From: Paramicrobacterium agarici
GTDB taxonomy: Bacteria > Actinomycetota > Actinomycetes > Actinomycetales > Microbacteriaceae
NCBI RefSeq assembly: GCF_002563955.1
Contig: NZ_PDJE01000001.1
Span: forward strand, 1,550,001 to 1,614,000
Direction: 5' to 3'
Length of the DNA stretch: 64,000 bases
Translations under genes and position numbers: made by a program
Shown: in pieces, positions 52,485 through 61,845 of the stretch
Numbering within the stretch: the stretch's first letter is position 1
How the letters are laid out: each line of letters opens with the position of its first letter
The notes under the pieces: model-generated
Database searches by the model: none
What the model saw: the letters and a program-made list of their open reading frames with translations, nothing else
What the model was told of the DNA's origin: nothing

Positions 52485-53261
52485 ATGACTTCTCACACCG
52501 ACCTCCTCACTCCGGCTCACGCTCCTCACAGCGCGCAAACCATTGCGGTGCAACTCGACAACGTCGTGAAGACGTACGGCTCCGGGTCCGGCCGAGTCAC
52601 GGCCCTCGCAGACGTCTCGCTGCAGGTCCCGGCCCGCTCATTCACTGCGATCATGGGACCATCTGGTTCCGGGAAGAGCACGCTCATGCACCTCGCAGCC
52701 GGTCTTGACACCCCGACGTCCGGCACGGTGTCGCTCGCATCCACGCCGATCTCCTCAATGCCGGAGCGTCAGCTCACACGCTTCCGCCGTGACCACGTCG
52801 GCTTCGTGTTTCAGACATACAACCTTCTTCCGCAGCTCACGATCGAGCAGAACATCACGCTTCCGCTCCTGCTCGGCAGACGTGCCGTCGACCGCGCGTG
52901 GCTCGAGCACGTCGTCTCGCAGGTCGGCCTGCACGACCTCGTTCACCGCAAGCCGCAGGAGCTCTCGGGAGGCCAGCAGCAGCGCGCCGCCATCGCTCGC
53001 GCGCTCATCACGCAGCCCGCGGCGGTCTTCGCCGATGAACCGACGGGAGCGCTCGATTCGCGCACAGCACGCCAGGTGCTCGAGCTCCTCCGCACGGTCG
53101 CGTCGTCGGTGAACCAGACGGTCGTCATGGTTACGCACGATCCCGTCGCGGCATCCTACGCAGACACCGTCGTCTTTCTCGCCGACGGTCGGCTCGCCGG
53201 TCACCTCACGTCGCCCACGGTGTCCAGCATCACGGCGCACATGGCGCGATTGGGGGAGTGA
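52485..53261 (+). CDS. ABC transporter ATPase (LolD/MacB type)
   Basis: The 258 residues show Walker [21 protein letters not shown] (about 64-83), Q-loop [15 protein letters not shown] signature [20 protein letters not shown], Walker [14 protein letters not shown] and the switch His in VVMVTHDP. The type is that of MacB/LolD exporters working with FtsX-like permeases. The permease follows directly. Transcription is divergent from the two-component system. Confidence 0.96.
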   Translation: MTSHTDLLTPAHAPHSAQTIAVQLDNVVKTYGSGSGRVTALADVSLQVPARSFTAIMGPSGSGKSTLMHLAAGLDTPTSGTVSLASTPISSMPERQLTRFRRDHVGFVFQTYNLLPQLTIEQNITLPLLLGRRAVDRAWLEHVVSQVGLHDLVHRKPQELSGGQQQRAAIARALITQPAAVFADEPTGALDSRTARQVLELLRTVASSVNQTVVMVTHDPVAASYADTVVFLADGRLAGHLTSPTVSSITAHMARLGE

Positions 53262-53263
53262 CC

Positions 53264-55747
53264 ATGTGGACCCTTGCTCGCTCGTCTGCTGCCCACCATC
53301 GCCGCAGCGTCATCGGCGTTATCGTCGCGGTGCTGCTCGCCTCAGCCCTCACCACTGCCCTCGGCGTCCTGATCGAGTCCGGACTTCGCGGCGGTGTTCC
53401 CGTTCAGCGTTTTGCCGCGGCCGATGTCGTGGTCGGTGCTCCGCAATCTCAGCCGGTTCCCGACGACGTCGACGTTCCGTTCCCCGAGCGGGCGCTCCTT
53501 CCGCAGGAGACCGTCGACAGCGTCGAAGCCGTTCCCGGCGTTGATCGCGCGATCGCCGACGCAACGATCCCACTCGTCGGCGACGACGGAACGCCCATCA
53601 GCGGGCACGCCTGGGCGTCTTCGTCCCTCACGCCGTTCGCGGTGACCACTGGTGAACCTCCTACGTCAGACGGCCAGGTCGTCCTCACGGAGTCTGCCGA
53701 TGCGAGCGTGGGCGATTCGATTGCGCTCGCACACGGGGGAGTGGCTACTACTTATACGGTCTCGGGCATCGCCACCGCGGTCGGTACCGAAGTCGACCGG
53801 CCGCAGGCGTTCCTGACCCAGCAGGCGCTCGCCGCACTCTGGCCGCACGCAGGATCGGTCGACCTGATCGGCGTCATTGGCGACGAGGGAACGGATGCTG
53901 CCGCGCTCGCCGCCGCGATCAGCGACGCTGTTCCGGGCACCGTCACCTACACCGGCACCGCGCGCGGCGACGTCGAGACACTCGAGGGAGCCACGGCACG
54001 AACCAACCTCATCGCGCTGAGCGGATCGCTCGCCGGTGTGGCGCTCATCATCGCCCTGTTCGTCGTCGCCAGCACTATGTCTCTGTCGCTGGGCCAGCGG
54101 CGCCGAGACATTGCCCTGCTCCGTGCCGTAGGCGCAGAATCGCGTCAGATCCGCGGTCTTGTCGTGCGCGAAGCCGGACTCATCGCGCTCGCGGCATCCG
54201 TCGTGGGTGTGCTGCCCGGCTACGGCCTCGCTCAGCTGCTCGGCGACCAGTTCGCGGCATCCGGACTGATCTCCACCGACTTCGCCCTCGCGTTCAGTCC
54301 GCTTCCCGCGATCGGCGCGGTCGTGCTCATGGCCGGCACGTCCCTGCTCGCCGGGCTCGTCAGCGCGCGCCGCCCCTCACGAATGGCGCCCGTCGATGCT
54401 CTCGGCGATGCTCACGTCGAGACGCCTGCCCTCAGCAGCGGGCGCGTCATCACCGGCGTCACGCTCATCGCGGTCGGCCTTGTCGCCTCCCTGCTCCCGC
54501 TGGTCATACCCGGCGAAGCCGCGCTCGCCGGCCCGGCGTCGGCGGCGCTCGCAATCATCATCGGGGCCGCTCTGCTCGGCCCGCGCATCGTTGAAGTCAC
54601 GATTAACGCAATTGGTCCGGTTCTGCGTCGCATGCCCGGTGCGGCATCCGCACTCGCCGACGCCAATGCTCGCAGCTTCACCCGGCGCCTCGCCACCGCT
54701 CTCGTGCCCCTCGCGCTCGGCATCACGCTCGCCATCGTGCAGCTGTTCGTGCCAGCAACCGTCGCGTCCGAAGCCGCGGCGCAGTCCGTCGAAGGCACGA
54801 CCGCTGACCTCGTTGTCACCGCGCCAACGGGCGGCCTCGCGCCGAGCGTGACCGGCGACGTGACCTCGATCGAGGGCGTCGACGCCGTCACCCCGATCGT
54901 CCGCTCGAGCGTGCTCGTCAACATGGGCGTCTCCGAATTCGACGTCAACATTGTCGAGCCCACACCGATCCAAGGCATCAACCCAGCCACCGCATCGGCC
55001 ACGCTCGATCTCGGCGTCACCGCTGGATCCCTCGTCGATCTCTCCGGTGCCGACACGATCGCCATAAGCGACTCGGTGGCGTACGGGTTGCGCGCGGGCG
55101 TCGGCGACACGATCGACGTTGTCCTTGGCGATGGCGATCAACTCACGGCGACCATCGTCGCCACGTACGAGCGCGGCCTCGGCTTTGGAGACTACGCAAT
55201 CGACGCAAGCGTGCTGCGCCAGCACACCACGACGGGTCTCAACGACCAGCTGCTCGTGTTGACGAATGCAGACACGGATGCTGTCGCGACGGCACTCGCC
55301 GATCGTGGACTCCGTGTTACGAGCGGCGCCGATCTCGGGGCCGCAGGGGCAGAGGAAGCCGCAGCCCAGTCGTGGGCATCGATCGTGGCACTCATGCTGA
55401 TCCTCGGCTTCATCGCGCTTGCCGTCGTCAACACACTTGTGATGGCCACAACCGAGCGCCGTGCCGAGTTCGCACTGCTTCGCCGACTTGGAGCGACGCC
55501 CGGCCAGGTCTCCGCGATGACGTTCATCGAATCCGCCATGATCTCCGTGCTCGCCGTTGTGCTCGGCACGGTGATCACGCTGCCGCCGCTCGCGGGCATC
55601 GCGTTCGCGATCTCAGGCCAGCCGCTGCCGACGTTCCCGCCGGTCACGTTCGCGCTGCTCGCGGGAGCAACGCTGCTGCTCGGCATCCTGTCGATTGTCG
55701 TCCCCACGCGCTCTGCCCTGCGCGCCCCGCTGACGTCCTCCGTGTGA
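53264..55747 (+). CDS. ABC transporter permease, FtsX/MacB type with duplicated domain
   Basis: The 827 residues hold an N-terminal helix (19-40), a large extracellular domain, an FtsX core of three helices (about 250-380), two to three linking helices (about 395-450), a further helix, a second extracellular domain and a second FtsX core near the C-terminus (VALMLILGFIALAVVNTLVM, TTERRAEFALLRRLGATPGQ). This is the 10-TM duplicated layout of actinobacterial peptide or antibiotic exporters. The ATG at 53264 follows GGGGGAG; a GTG at 53258 overlaps the ATPase stop. Confidence 0.9.
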   Translation: MWTLARSSAAHHRRSVIGVIVAVLLASALTTALGVLIESGLRGGVPVQRFAAADVVVGAPQSQPVPDDVDVPFPERALLPQETVDSVEAVPGVDRAIADATIPLVGDDGTPISGHAWASSSLTPFAVTTGEPPTSDGQVVLTESADASVGDSIALAHGGVATTYTVSGIATAVGTEVDRPQAFLTQQALAALWPHAGSVDLIGVIGDEGTDAAALAAAISDAVPGTVTYTGTARGDVETLEGATARTNLIALSGSLAGVALIIALFVVASTMSLSLGQRRRDIALLRAVGAESRQIRGLVVREAGLIALAASVVGVLPGYGLAQLLGDQFAASGLISTDFALAFSPLPAIGAVVLMAGTSLLAGLVSARRPSRMAPVDALGDAHVETPALSSGRVITGVTLIAVGLVASLLPLVIPGEAALAGPASAALAIIIGAALLGPRIVEVTINAIGPVLRRMPGAASALADANARSFTRRLATALVPLALGITLAIVQLFVPATVASEAAAQSVEGTTADLVVTAPTGGLAPSVTGDVTSIEGVDAVTPIVRSSVLVNMGVSEFDVNIVEPTPIQGINPATASATLDLGVTAGSLVDLSGADTIAISDSVAYGLRAGVGDTIDVVLGDGDQLTATIVATYERGLGFGDYAIDASVLRQHTTTGLNDQLLVLTNADTDAVATALADRGLRVTSGADLGAAGAEEAAAQSWASIVALMLILGFIALAVVNTLVMATTERRAEFALLRRLGATPGQVSAMTFIESAMISVLAVVLGTVITLPPLAGIAFAISGQPLPTFPPVTFALLAGATLLLGILSIVVPTRSALRAPLTSSV

Positions 55748-55790
55748 CGTCAGCGGCGGACGCGCGGCGATACCGCTATGCTGACTCCTT

Positions 55791-55916
55791 GTGTCGAGAA
55801 CCACGAGGGCCAAACCGATGAAGCGGCGGAATATCCGTGGCCCGCGCTCGTGGCATTATCTGCTTCTCGCCATGGCGACGGTGGGCGCCGGAACGCTTGT
55901 CGTGTTGGCGCTCTAG
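55791..55916 (+). CDS. Small membrane peptide (41 residues)
   Basis: A GTG at 55791 opens a 41-codon frame reading VSRTTRAKPMKRRNIRGPRS, then WHYLLLAMATVGAGTLVVLA: a basic N-terminus followed by a single hydrophobic helix. TATGCT (55777-55782) lies 8 nt before the GTG, fitting a leaderless transcript. An internal ATG at 55818 would give 32 residues. The positive-inside charge pattern favours a real single-pass membrane peptide, but its length leaves doubt. Confidence 0.45.
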   Translation: MSRTTRAKPMKRRNIRGPRSWHYLLLAMATVGAGTLVVLAL

Positions 55917-55932
55917 CCGCACACCTCGCTAC

Positions 55933-55938
55933 TAAACT
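55933..55938 (+). promoter_or_regulatory. -10 box of leaderless tdk promoter
   Basis: TAAACT is followed by 6 nt and then the tdk GTG at 55945; no ribosome site is present, so the mRNA is probably leaderless. Confidence 0.5.
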
Positions 55939-55944
55939 CGATTC

Positions 55945-56559
55945 GTGGCAAAACTCTACTTCCGCTACGGCGCGATGAATTCGGGCAAAAGCACGGCGCT
56001 CTTGCAAGCGGCATTCAACTACGAAGAGCGCGGGCAGCATGTTCTTCTGTCGAAGCCGTCGGTCGACACGAAAGGCGATCGTTCGATCGAGAGCCGGCTC
56101 GGCGTCACGCGCGACGTTGACTACGTCATCTCTCCCGACGACGACACGTACGCGCAGTTTCAGCGCATGCGCGCCGAGCACGTCACGAACACCAATCAAG
56201 ATGTGAGCTGCTTGCTGCTCGACGAAGCTCAGTTTCTCACCGAACAGCAGGTTGACGGGATGCTGCGGATCGCGCTGCTCGAAGACATTCCCGTGCTCGC
56301 GTATGGCATTCGCACGGATTTTCTGACGCACGCGTTCCCCGGAAGTCGGCGCTTGCTCGAGGTCGCGCACTCACTTGAAGAGCTCAAGACGATCTGCCGG
56401 TGCGGGCGCAAGGCACTTTTTAACGGACGCCGTGTGGGCGACCGCTTCATCTTCGATGGCGATCAGGTGGCCATAGACGGCGAGGCGGTCACCTACGAGT
56501 CGCTGTGCGGATCCTGTTACCTGCAAGAGTCGGGCGGCGCTCTCGGCGGCGTGAAATAG
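55945..56559 (+). CDS. tdk: Thymidine kinase
   Basis: Phosphorylates thymidine in the salvage pathway. The 204 residues have P-loop FRYGAMNSGKSTALLQ (about 6-21), Walker B VSCLLLDEAQFLTEQQV, the lasso region and zinc cysteines in TICRCGRKALF and ESLCGSCYLQE, as in bacterial type II thymidine kinases. Length is usual. The GTG start has no ribosome site but a good -10 box. Confidence 0.97.
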   Translation: MAKLYFRYGAMNSGKSTALLQAAFNYEERGQHVLLSKPSVDTKGDRSIESRLGVTRDVDYVISPDDDTYAQFQRMRAEHVTNTNQDVSCLLLDEAQFLTEQQVDGMLRIALLEDIPVLAYGIRTDFLTHAFPGSRRLLEVAHSLEELKTICRCGRKALFNGRRVGDRFIFDGDQVAIDGEAVTYESLCGSCYLQESGGALGGVK

Positions 56560-56570
56560 TGCGTCACACT

Positions 56571-56590
56571 CGTCCCCAGACGTGGGGGCG
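56571..56590 (+). terminator. Hairpin after tdk
   Basis: CGTCCCC (56571-56577) and GGGGGCG (56584-56590) form a 7-bp stem with one G-U pair and a 6-nt loop, 12 nt after the stop. It separates tdk from the glycan locus. Confidence 0.6.
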
Positions 56591-56758
56591 TACTCGGGCC
56601 GTTAGTGCAGCTGTTCTGCGCGAAACCACGCGGGCCCGTCGAAATGCGGATCCTCGATCACCTTTCGTGGTTGTCTAAAGATGTGTAAACATTGAGAGTC
56701 GCGGCATCTTGAATGCGAACGCATGATCCGCAGGCGCTCACAAGACGTAGGGAATTCG

Positions 56759-58204
56759 GTGGAACTTCGCGACTACATTCGCATTCTGCATAAGAACTGG
56801 ATGCTGATTGTTGCTTGCGTCCTTGTCGGCGTGGCTGTCGCAGCTGCGTATTCGATTATGACGGCGCCGAAGTACCAGACGACGACGCAGCTGTATGTTT
56901 CCGTTCAAGGCGGCGAAGCGGCCGGCAGCGCAGGCGACCTTGTCCAGGGTACGAGCTTCGCCAGGCAGGCGGTGTCCTCTTATGTGGACGTTGTGGACAC
57001 GGCAATTGTTCTTGATCGTGTAATAGACGAATTGAAGCTTGACACGACATCTGGTCAACTCGCTCAGAAGATCTCGGCCGAGTCGCCGGAGAATACCGTG
57101 CTGATTAACGTCAGCGTCACGGATACCGAACCTGAGAAGGCAGAGACGATTGCGAACAAGGTCGGTGAAGTCTTCGCCGACGTCGTCGTTAATCAGCTCG
57201 AGAAGCCCGAGGGCGACGCTCCGAGCCTTGTGAAGATCGAGACGATTCAGCCCGCACCCGTGCCCACCGCTCCCGTCAGCCCGAACGTCAAGCTCAACAT
57301 CGTTCTCGGGCTGCTTCTCGGTCTGGCGGTCGGAATCGGTATCGCCGTTCTTCGCACCGTGCTCGATACTCGCATTCACTCGCAGTACGACATCGAGCAG
57401 GTGACTGACAAGCCGTTGCTGGGTGGCATTGCATTCGACAACGAGGCGAAGAAGCGTCCTCTTGTTGTGCACGCTGACCCCAGAAATCCACGCGCGGAGT
57501 CGTTCCGCAGTTTGCGGACGAACCTGCAGTTCGTCAATATCGAGAAGGGTCCGCGCAGCTTCGTCATCACGAGCTCGATCCCGGGCGAAGGTAAGAGCAC
57601 AACGGCGGCGAACCTCGCAATCGCGCTGGCAGAGACGGGTGCGAAGGTCGCGCTCATCGATGGCGATCTTCGTCTTCCGAAACTGTCGGAGTACATGGGC
57701 ATCGAAGGTGCCGTCGGTCTGACGGACGTGCTTATTGGTCGTGCAGACCTCGTCGACGTCCTGCAGAGATGGGGGAGAGGTCAGCTCTTCGTCCTCCCGA
57801 GCGGACGTGTTCCCCCCAACCCCAGCGAGTTGCTGGGCTCCGCCGCAATGGAGACACTGCTCTCCACGCTGACGGGCACATTCGACTACGTGCTTATCGA
57901 TGCACCGCCGCTGCTTTTGGTGACGGACGCTGCCGTCGTCTCGAAGCTGACGGGCGGTGCGATCATGGTCGCTGCTTCTGGCCGAACCAAGCGTCAAGAG
58001 CTCGCAAACGCCGTGCGTACGCTTGAGGGAATCGGCAGCAAGCTCGTCGGCGTTGTCGTCACGATGCTTCCGACAAAGGGGGCTGACTCGTACGCGTATG
58101 GGCAGTACAGCTACGGTACGACGTCCGACGCAGAACGGCTGCTTGATGACGAAGAGCGTCAATCCGCCGGGCGACGGCGTATAGGCCGAGGGACGTCGCG
58201 ATGA
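56759..58204 (+). CDS. Wzz-type chain-length determinant fused to BY-kinase (CpsCD-like)
   Basis: Membrane tyrosine kinase that governs polysaccharide length or export. The 481 residues have a Wzz domain between TM1 (about 16-37) and TM2 (about 178-200) with VSPNVKLNIVLGLLLGLAVG. The kinase domain has Walker A SSIPGEGKSTTAANLAIALA, Walker A' KVALIDGDLRLP and Walker B FDYVLIDAPPLL. The C-terminal tail is Tyr-rich (DSYAYGQYSYGTTS), the usual autophosphorylation site. GTG at 56759 follows TAGGGA. A tyrosine phosphatase gene overlaps its end. Confidence 0.93.
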   Translation: MELRDYIRILHKNWMLIVACVLVGVAVAAAYSIMTAPKYQTTTQLYVSVQGGEAAGSAGDLVQGTSFARQAVSSYVDVVDTAIVLDRVIDELKLDTTSGQLAQKISAESPENTVLINVSVTDTEPEKAETIANKVGEVFADVVVNQLEKPEGDAPSLVKIETIQPAPVPTAPVSPNVKLNIVLGLLLGLAVGIGIAVLRTVLDTRIHSQYDIEQVTDKPLLGGIAFDNEAKKRPLVVHADPRNPRAESFRSLRTNLQFVNIEKGPRSFVITSSIPGEGKSTTAANLAIALAETGAKVALIDGDLRLPKLSEYMGIEGAVGLTDVLIGRADLVDVLQRWGRGQLFVLPSGRVPPNPSELLGSAAMETLLSTLTGTFDYVLIDAPPLLLVTDAAVVSKLTGGAIMVAASGRTKRQELANAVRTLEGIGSKLVGVVVTMLPTKGADSYAYGQYSYGTTSDAERLLDDEERQSAGRRRIGRGTSR

Positions 58205-58806
58205 CGATCCAGGTCCTCACCGTATGTTCCGGTAACATCTGCCGCTCGCCGATGGCCGAGCAACTTCTCCGCGCTCGGCTCAGTGATGATGACAAGCTTG
58301 CGTTCTCGAGCGCGGGAACGGTCGCCCTTTCCGGCGCACCGATGGATGAGCGCGCGGCTCAGCTGGCTACTGAGCACGGTTCGGTAGACGCTGAGCAGCA
58401 AATCGCCCGCGAGCTCTCACTCGAGATGGTGAGAGATGCTGATCTCATCCTGGCTATGGCGCGAGACCACAGGCGGGCGATTGTTGAGGCTTTGCCGCGC
58501 GCGGTGCGCAAGACGTTCACCATCCGGGAATTCGCTCGGATCGTGTCATCGCTGAACGTCGACGAGCTCACGCTCGCCATGGAGCAGGCCGGTACCGACG
58601 CTTCTGCGCGATTCGAGGCGGCGATCCAGCTAGCGGCGGGTGAACGAGGCATGTTCCCGTCCGATGAACCAAGCGACGATGACGTGGTCGACCCGTATAG
58701 GCGCGATGATGCGACGTATAGAACCTCAACCGACCAGCTTATCCCCGCGGTGAATGCGACAGCGGAGTTCCTTGGCCGCGTCTTGAAGGCTGATTCGGAG
58801 CACTGA
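58201..58806 (+). CDS. Low-molecular-weight protein tyrosine phosphatase
   Basis: Likely removes phosphate from the tyrosine tail of the preceding kinase. The P-loop VCSGNICRSPMAEQLL contains catalytic Cys9 and Arg15, and a candidate general acid lies in DDVVDPYRRDD. At 201 residues it is longer than the usual 150, with inserted helices around LTLAMEQAGTDASARFEAAI. It overlaps the kinase by 4 nt (ATGA). Confidence 0.92.
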   Translation: MTIQVLTVCSGNICRSPMAEQLLRARLSDDDKLAFSSAGTVALSGAPMDERAAQLATEHGSVDAEQQIARELSLEMVRDADLILAMARDHRRAIVEALPRAVRKTFTIREFARIVSSLNVDELTLAMEQAGTDASARFEAAIQLAAGERGMFPSDEPSDDDVVDPYRRDDATYRTSTDQLIPAVNATAEFLGRVLKADSEH

Positions 58807-58807
58807 T

Positions 58808-60700
58808 ATGACGAGCGGTCAGCGCAAAGACGCGGTGGAGCTGGACGAGCAACAGCGTCAGCTTAACAATGTGCTCGAATCGAGCAGGCTCGTGCGTTTC
58901 GGCCGCCAGTTCCTGCTTGATGCTGGCTCGTGGGCCCTCGCGATCATTTTGGCGATCGTTCTGCGTTTCGGTTTCGACCTTAGCCAGATCAACTGGCTTG
59001 CCGTTTTCGTCCTTGTCGTCGGCGTCATTATTTTCCAGCTGGTTGCTGGTTGGGCTCTTGCCCTATATACAGGCCGCTACACGTACGGAAGTTTTGAAGA
59101 GGTTCGCGCCCTCGTTGCCGCCACTCTAGGCGTCGCCGTGATTATCGGCATCCCGCTGTTGATGCTTGGCAGCGGTGCGACGATCCCGCGCAGCATCATG
59201 GGAATCGCCACTCCTATCGCTATCGTGTTGATGTTTGCCCTGCGCTACCTCAAACGCCTCTACGTCGAGAGCCGATACCGTCCAAGGAACGACGCGACAA
59301 AGACCATCATCTACGGGGCGGGTTACCTCGGCGCCACGATGGTGCGCCGAATGCTGACGGATTCACGGTCAAAGTATCGTCCTGTGGCAATGATCGACGA
59401 TGATCCTCGTAAGTCGAACCTGCAGCACCACGGCGTGAAGGTGAAGGGCAGCATTCATGACCTTTCGCGCGTTGTTGAGAAGACTGGAGCGTCGGTTCTC
59501 GTTCTGTGCATTGGCTACGCGGACTCAGAGCTGATCCGCCGTATCTCTGATGCGAGTGTTGCTGCAGGTCTTACGGTCAAGGTCATGCCGTTGCTCGAGG
59601 ATCTTCTTGAGGGAAAGACGAGCCTCAACGATCTTCGCGATATCTCGATTGAAGACCTCATCGGGAGACACCCTGTCGATACCGAAGTCGAATCGATCGC
59701 GAGCTATCTCACGGGCAAGAAAGTGCTGGTTACGGGTGCCGGTGGTTCCATTGGTTCGGAACTGTGCCGTCAGATCTCACGGTTTGACCCGGGCGAACTC
59801 ATTATGCTCGATCGTGACGAGACTGGCCTCCAAGTTGCCGAGCTCGGCATCTACGGTCACGGACTGCTCAACACCAAAGACGTAGTGCTCGCGGACATTC
59901 GGGACGTTGGGGCGTTAGAGAAGATCTTCGCCGACAGGCAACCGGACGTCGTCTTTCACGCAGCGGCTCTCAAACATCTTCCAATGCTGGAGCAGTACCC
60001 AGACGAAGCGTGGAAGACGAATGTCCTCGGCACTCTAAATGTACTTCGAGCGGCTCGGTTGGTGAACGTCACGACCTTCGTCAATGTATCTACCGATAAA
60101 GCTGCTGACCCGACCAGCGTTCTAGGGCACTCCAAACGGCTGGCCGAGAAGCTCACAGCGTGGATGGCTGAAGAAACAGGCGGACGATACCTGTCGGTAC
60201 GCTTCGGGAACGTGATCGGCAGCCGAGGCTCAATGCTGCCGACATTCACGCGCCTCATAGAGTCGGGAGGACCAGTCACAGTGACGCACCCTGATGCGAC
60301 TCGGTACTTTATGACCATTCCAGAAGCGTGTCAGCTTGTTGTGCAGGCCGGCGGCATCGGCGATGCGGCAGAAGTGCTGATCCTCGATATGGGTGAGCCT
60401 GTGCGAATTCTCGATATTGCCCAGCGCATGGTTGCCATGTCGGGGAAGGACATCGGGATTGTCTTCACAGGGTTGCGTGACGGTGAGAAACTGCATGAAG
60501 ACCTCATTGGAAGAGGTGAAACAGATTCCCGCCCTAGGCATCCGAAGATTTCGCACGCTCGAGTCCAATCACTCGCTCCAGAGCAGCTGAGCATGCAGTT
60601 GTGGAACCATCAGATGTCCGAAACTCCACGTGAAAATGACACGACTGTGATTATGCGGCCAGGTTTCGGCGCGCCAAGCGCTGAAAGTGAGGCAAGATGA
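58808..60700 (+). CDS. Membrane nucleotide-sugar 4,6-dehydratase (PglF/CapD/WbpM-like)
   Basis: Expected to convert UDP-GlcNAc to the 4-keto-6-deoxy sugar. The 630 residues have four N-terminal helices (about 35-145), a first Rossmann-like domain (TIIYGAGYLGATMVRRMLTD), then the catalytic SDR domain: VLVTGAGGSIGSELCRQISR, VFHAAALKHLPMLEQYPDEA, NVSTDKAADPTSVLGHSKRL, SVRFGNVIGSRGSMLPTF. The usual catalytic Tyr is replaced by Met or Val-type residue as in PglF/FlaA1-like enzymes (here VLGHSKRLAEK). It precedes the aminotransferase with ATGA coupling. Confidence 0.92.
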   Translation: MTSGQRKDAVELDEQQRQLNNVLESSRLVRFGRQFLLDAGSWALAIILAIVLRFGFDLSQINWLAVFVLVVGVIIFQLVAGWALALYTGRYTYGSFEEVRALVAATLGVAVIIGIPLLMLGSGATIPRSIMGIATPIAIVLMFALRYLKRLYVESRYRPRNDATKTIIYGAGYLGATMVRRMLTDSRSKYRPVAMIDDDPRKSNLQHHGVKVKGSIHDLSRVVEKTGASVLVLCIGYADSELIRRISDASVAAGLTVKVMPLLEDLLEGKTSLNDLRDISIEDLIGRHPVDTEVESIASYLTGKKVLVTGAGGSIGSELCRQISRFDPGELIMLDRDETGLQVAELGIYGHGLLNTKDVVLADIRDVGALEKIFADRQPDVVFHAAALKHLPMLEQYPDEAWKTNVLGTLNVLRAARLVNVTTFVNVSTDKAADPTSVLGHSKRLAEKLTAWMAEETGGRYLSVRFGNVIGSRGSMLPTFTRLIESGGPVTVTHPDATRYFMTIPEACQLVVQAGGIGDAAEVLILDMGEPVRILDIAQRMVAMSGKDIGIVFTGLRDGEKLHEDLIGRGETDSRPRHPKISHARVQSLAPEQLSMQLWNHQMSETPRENDTTVIMRPGFGAPSAESEAR

Positions 60701-61845
60701 GCAAGGGTCGGATACTGATGTCCTCGCCCGATGTCGGTGAACTCGAGGAGCAGTACGTTATGGCCGCCATGCGATCAGGATGGATCGCTCCGTTAGGCCC
60801 TGACGTCGACGCATTTGAGAGTGAAGTCGCCGCCCGTGTCGGAGTCGAACACGGTGTCGCGTTAAGCTCCGGTACAGCAGCGCTTCACTTGGGACTTCTA
60901 ACCCTGGGCATAGGGGACGGCGACATCGTAATAACCTCGACGATGACCTTCGCTGCAACAGCGAACGCGATCGTCTACACGGGAGCGGAGCCCTTTTTCA
61001 TCGATGTTGACCCATCAACTGGCAACATGGATCCGAACTTGCTGCGTGAAGCGCTCAACCGTCTGCGAGCCGCTGGTGAACCGGTCGCAGCCGTGGTGCC
61101 CGTTGATCTTCTAGGTAAAGCGGTTGATTACACAGCGATCCTCGAAATCGCTGCGGAGTTCGACGTTCCGGTACTAGCGGACGCCGCCGAGTCTCTTGGC
61201 GCGAGACACGCGGGCAAAGCTGCGGGAAGCTTTGGGCGCGCATCTGCTGTGTCGTTCAATGGTAATAAAATCATGACGACCTCTGGCGGCGGGATGCTGC
61301 TTACCGATGACGCAGATTTTGCGCAGCATGTCCGCTATTTGGCGTCCCAGGCTCGGCAGCCTGTTATTCACTATGAGCACGTCGATGTCGGGTACAACTA
61401 CCGTATGAGTAATCTTCTCGCAGCGTTGGGTCGCGCCCAACTGTTGCGGCTGGATCAGATGATCACGATGCGTCGCGAACTGCGCGATCGTTACAAGCAA
61501 TTGTTTGCAGATGTAGATGGTGTTGAGGTTTTCGGTGTCAGAGGCGATGAGGATGACAATGTGTGGCTTACATCGATTCTGGTCGATGCCGATGCTGCGG
61601 GCTGGACACCGTCGCTGCTTTCTGCCGTTCTCGCTGAATACGACATCGAGAGCCGCCCACTCTGGAAGCCGATGCACCTCCAGCCTGTGTTTGCAGGATC
61701 ACGCGGAGTGATAAACGGGGCGTCGGAGCGCCTGTTCAACACCGGGCTCACGTTGCCGAGCAGCTCTGCGCTCAGCGATGAACAGCGGGCCAGCGTGTTG
61801 TCTCGGATTTCCGACTTCGTCCGCGAGAAGCAGTCGGCCCCGTGA
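60697..61845 (+). CDS. PLP sugar aminotransferase (DegT/DnrJ/EryC1; PglE-like)
   Basis: Transfers an amino group to C4 of a keto sugar nucleotide. The 382 residues begin RILMSSPDVGELEEQYVMAA and include VALSSGTAALHLGLLTLGIG, DAAESLGARHAGKAAGSFGR and the PLP lysine Lys191 in SFNGNKIMTTSGGGMLL. Similarity in this segment is closest to PglE-type enzymes. It lies between the dehydratase and the sugar transferase with 4-nt overlaps on both sides. Confidence 0.93.
   Translation: MSKGRILMSSPDVGELEEQYVMAAMRSGWIAPLGPDVDAFESEVAARVGVEHGVALSSGTAALHLGLLTLGIGDGDIVITSTMTFAATANAIVYTGAEPFFIDVDPSTGNMDPNLLREALNRLRAAGEPVAAVVPVDLLGKAVDYTAILEIAAEFDVPVLADAAESLGARHAGKAAGSFGRASAVSFNGNKIMTTSGGGMLLTDDADFAQHVRYLASQARQPVIHYEHVDVGYNYRMSNLLAALGRAQLLRLDQMITMRRELRDRYKQLFADVDGVEVFGVRGDEDDNVWLTSILVDADAAGWTPSLLSAVLAEYDIESRPLWKPMHLQPVFAGSRGVINGASERLFNTGLTLPSSSALSDEQRASVLSRISDFVREKQSAP

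Noticed and set aside
56738..58162. 474-codon minus-strand frame opposite the BY-kinase gene
   Set aside because: Shadow of the kinase; Arg/His-rich translation without motifs.
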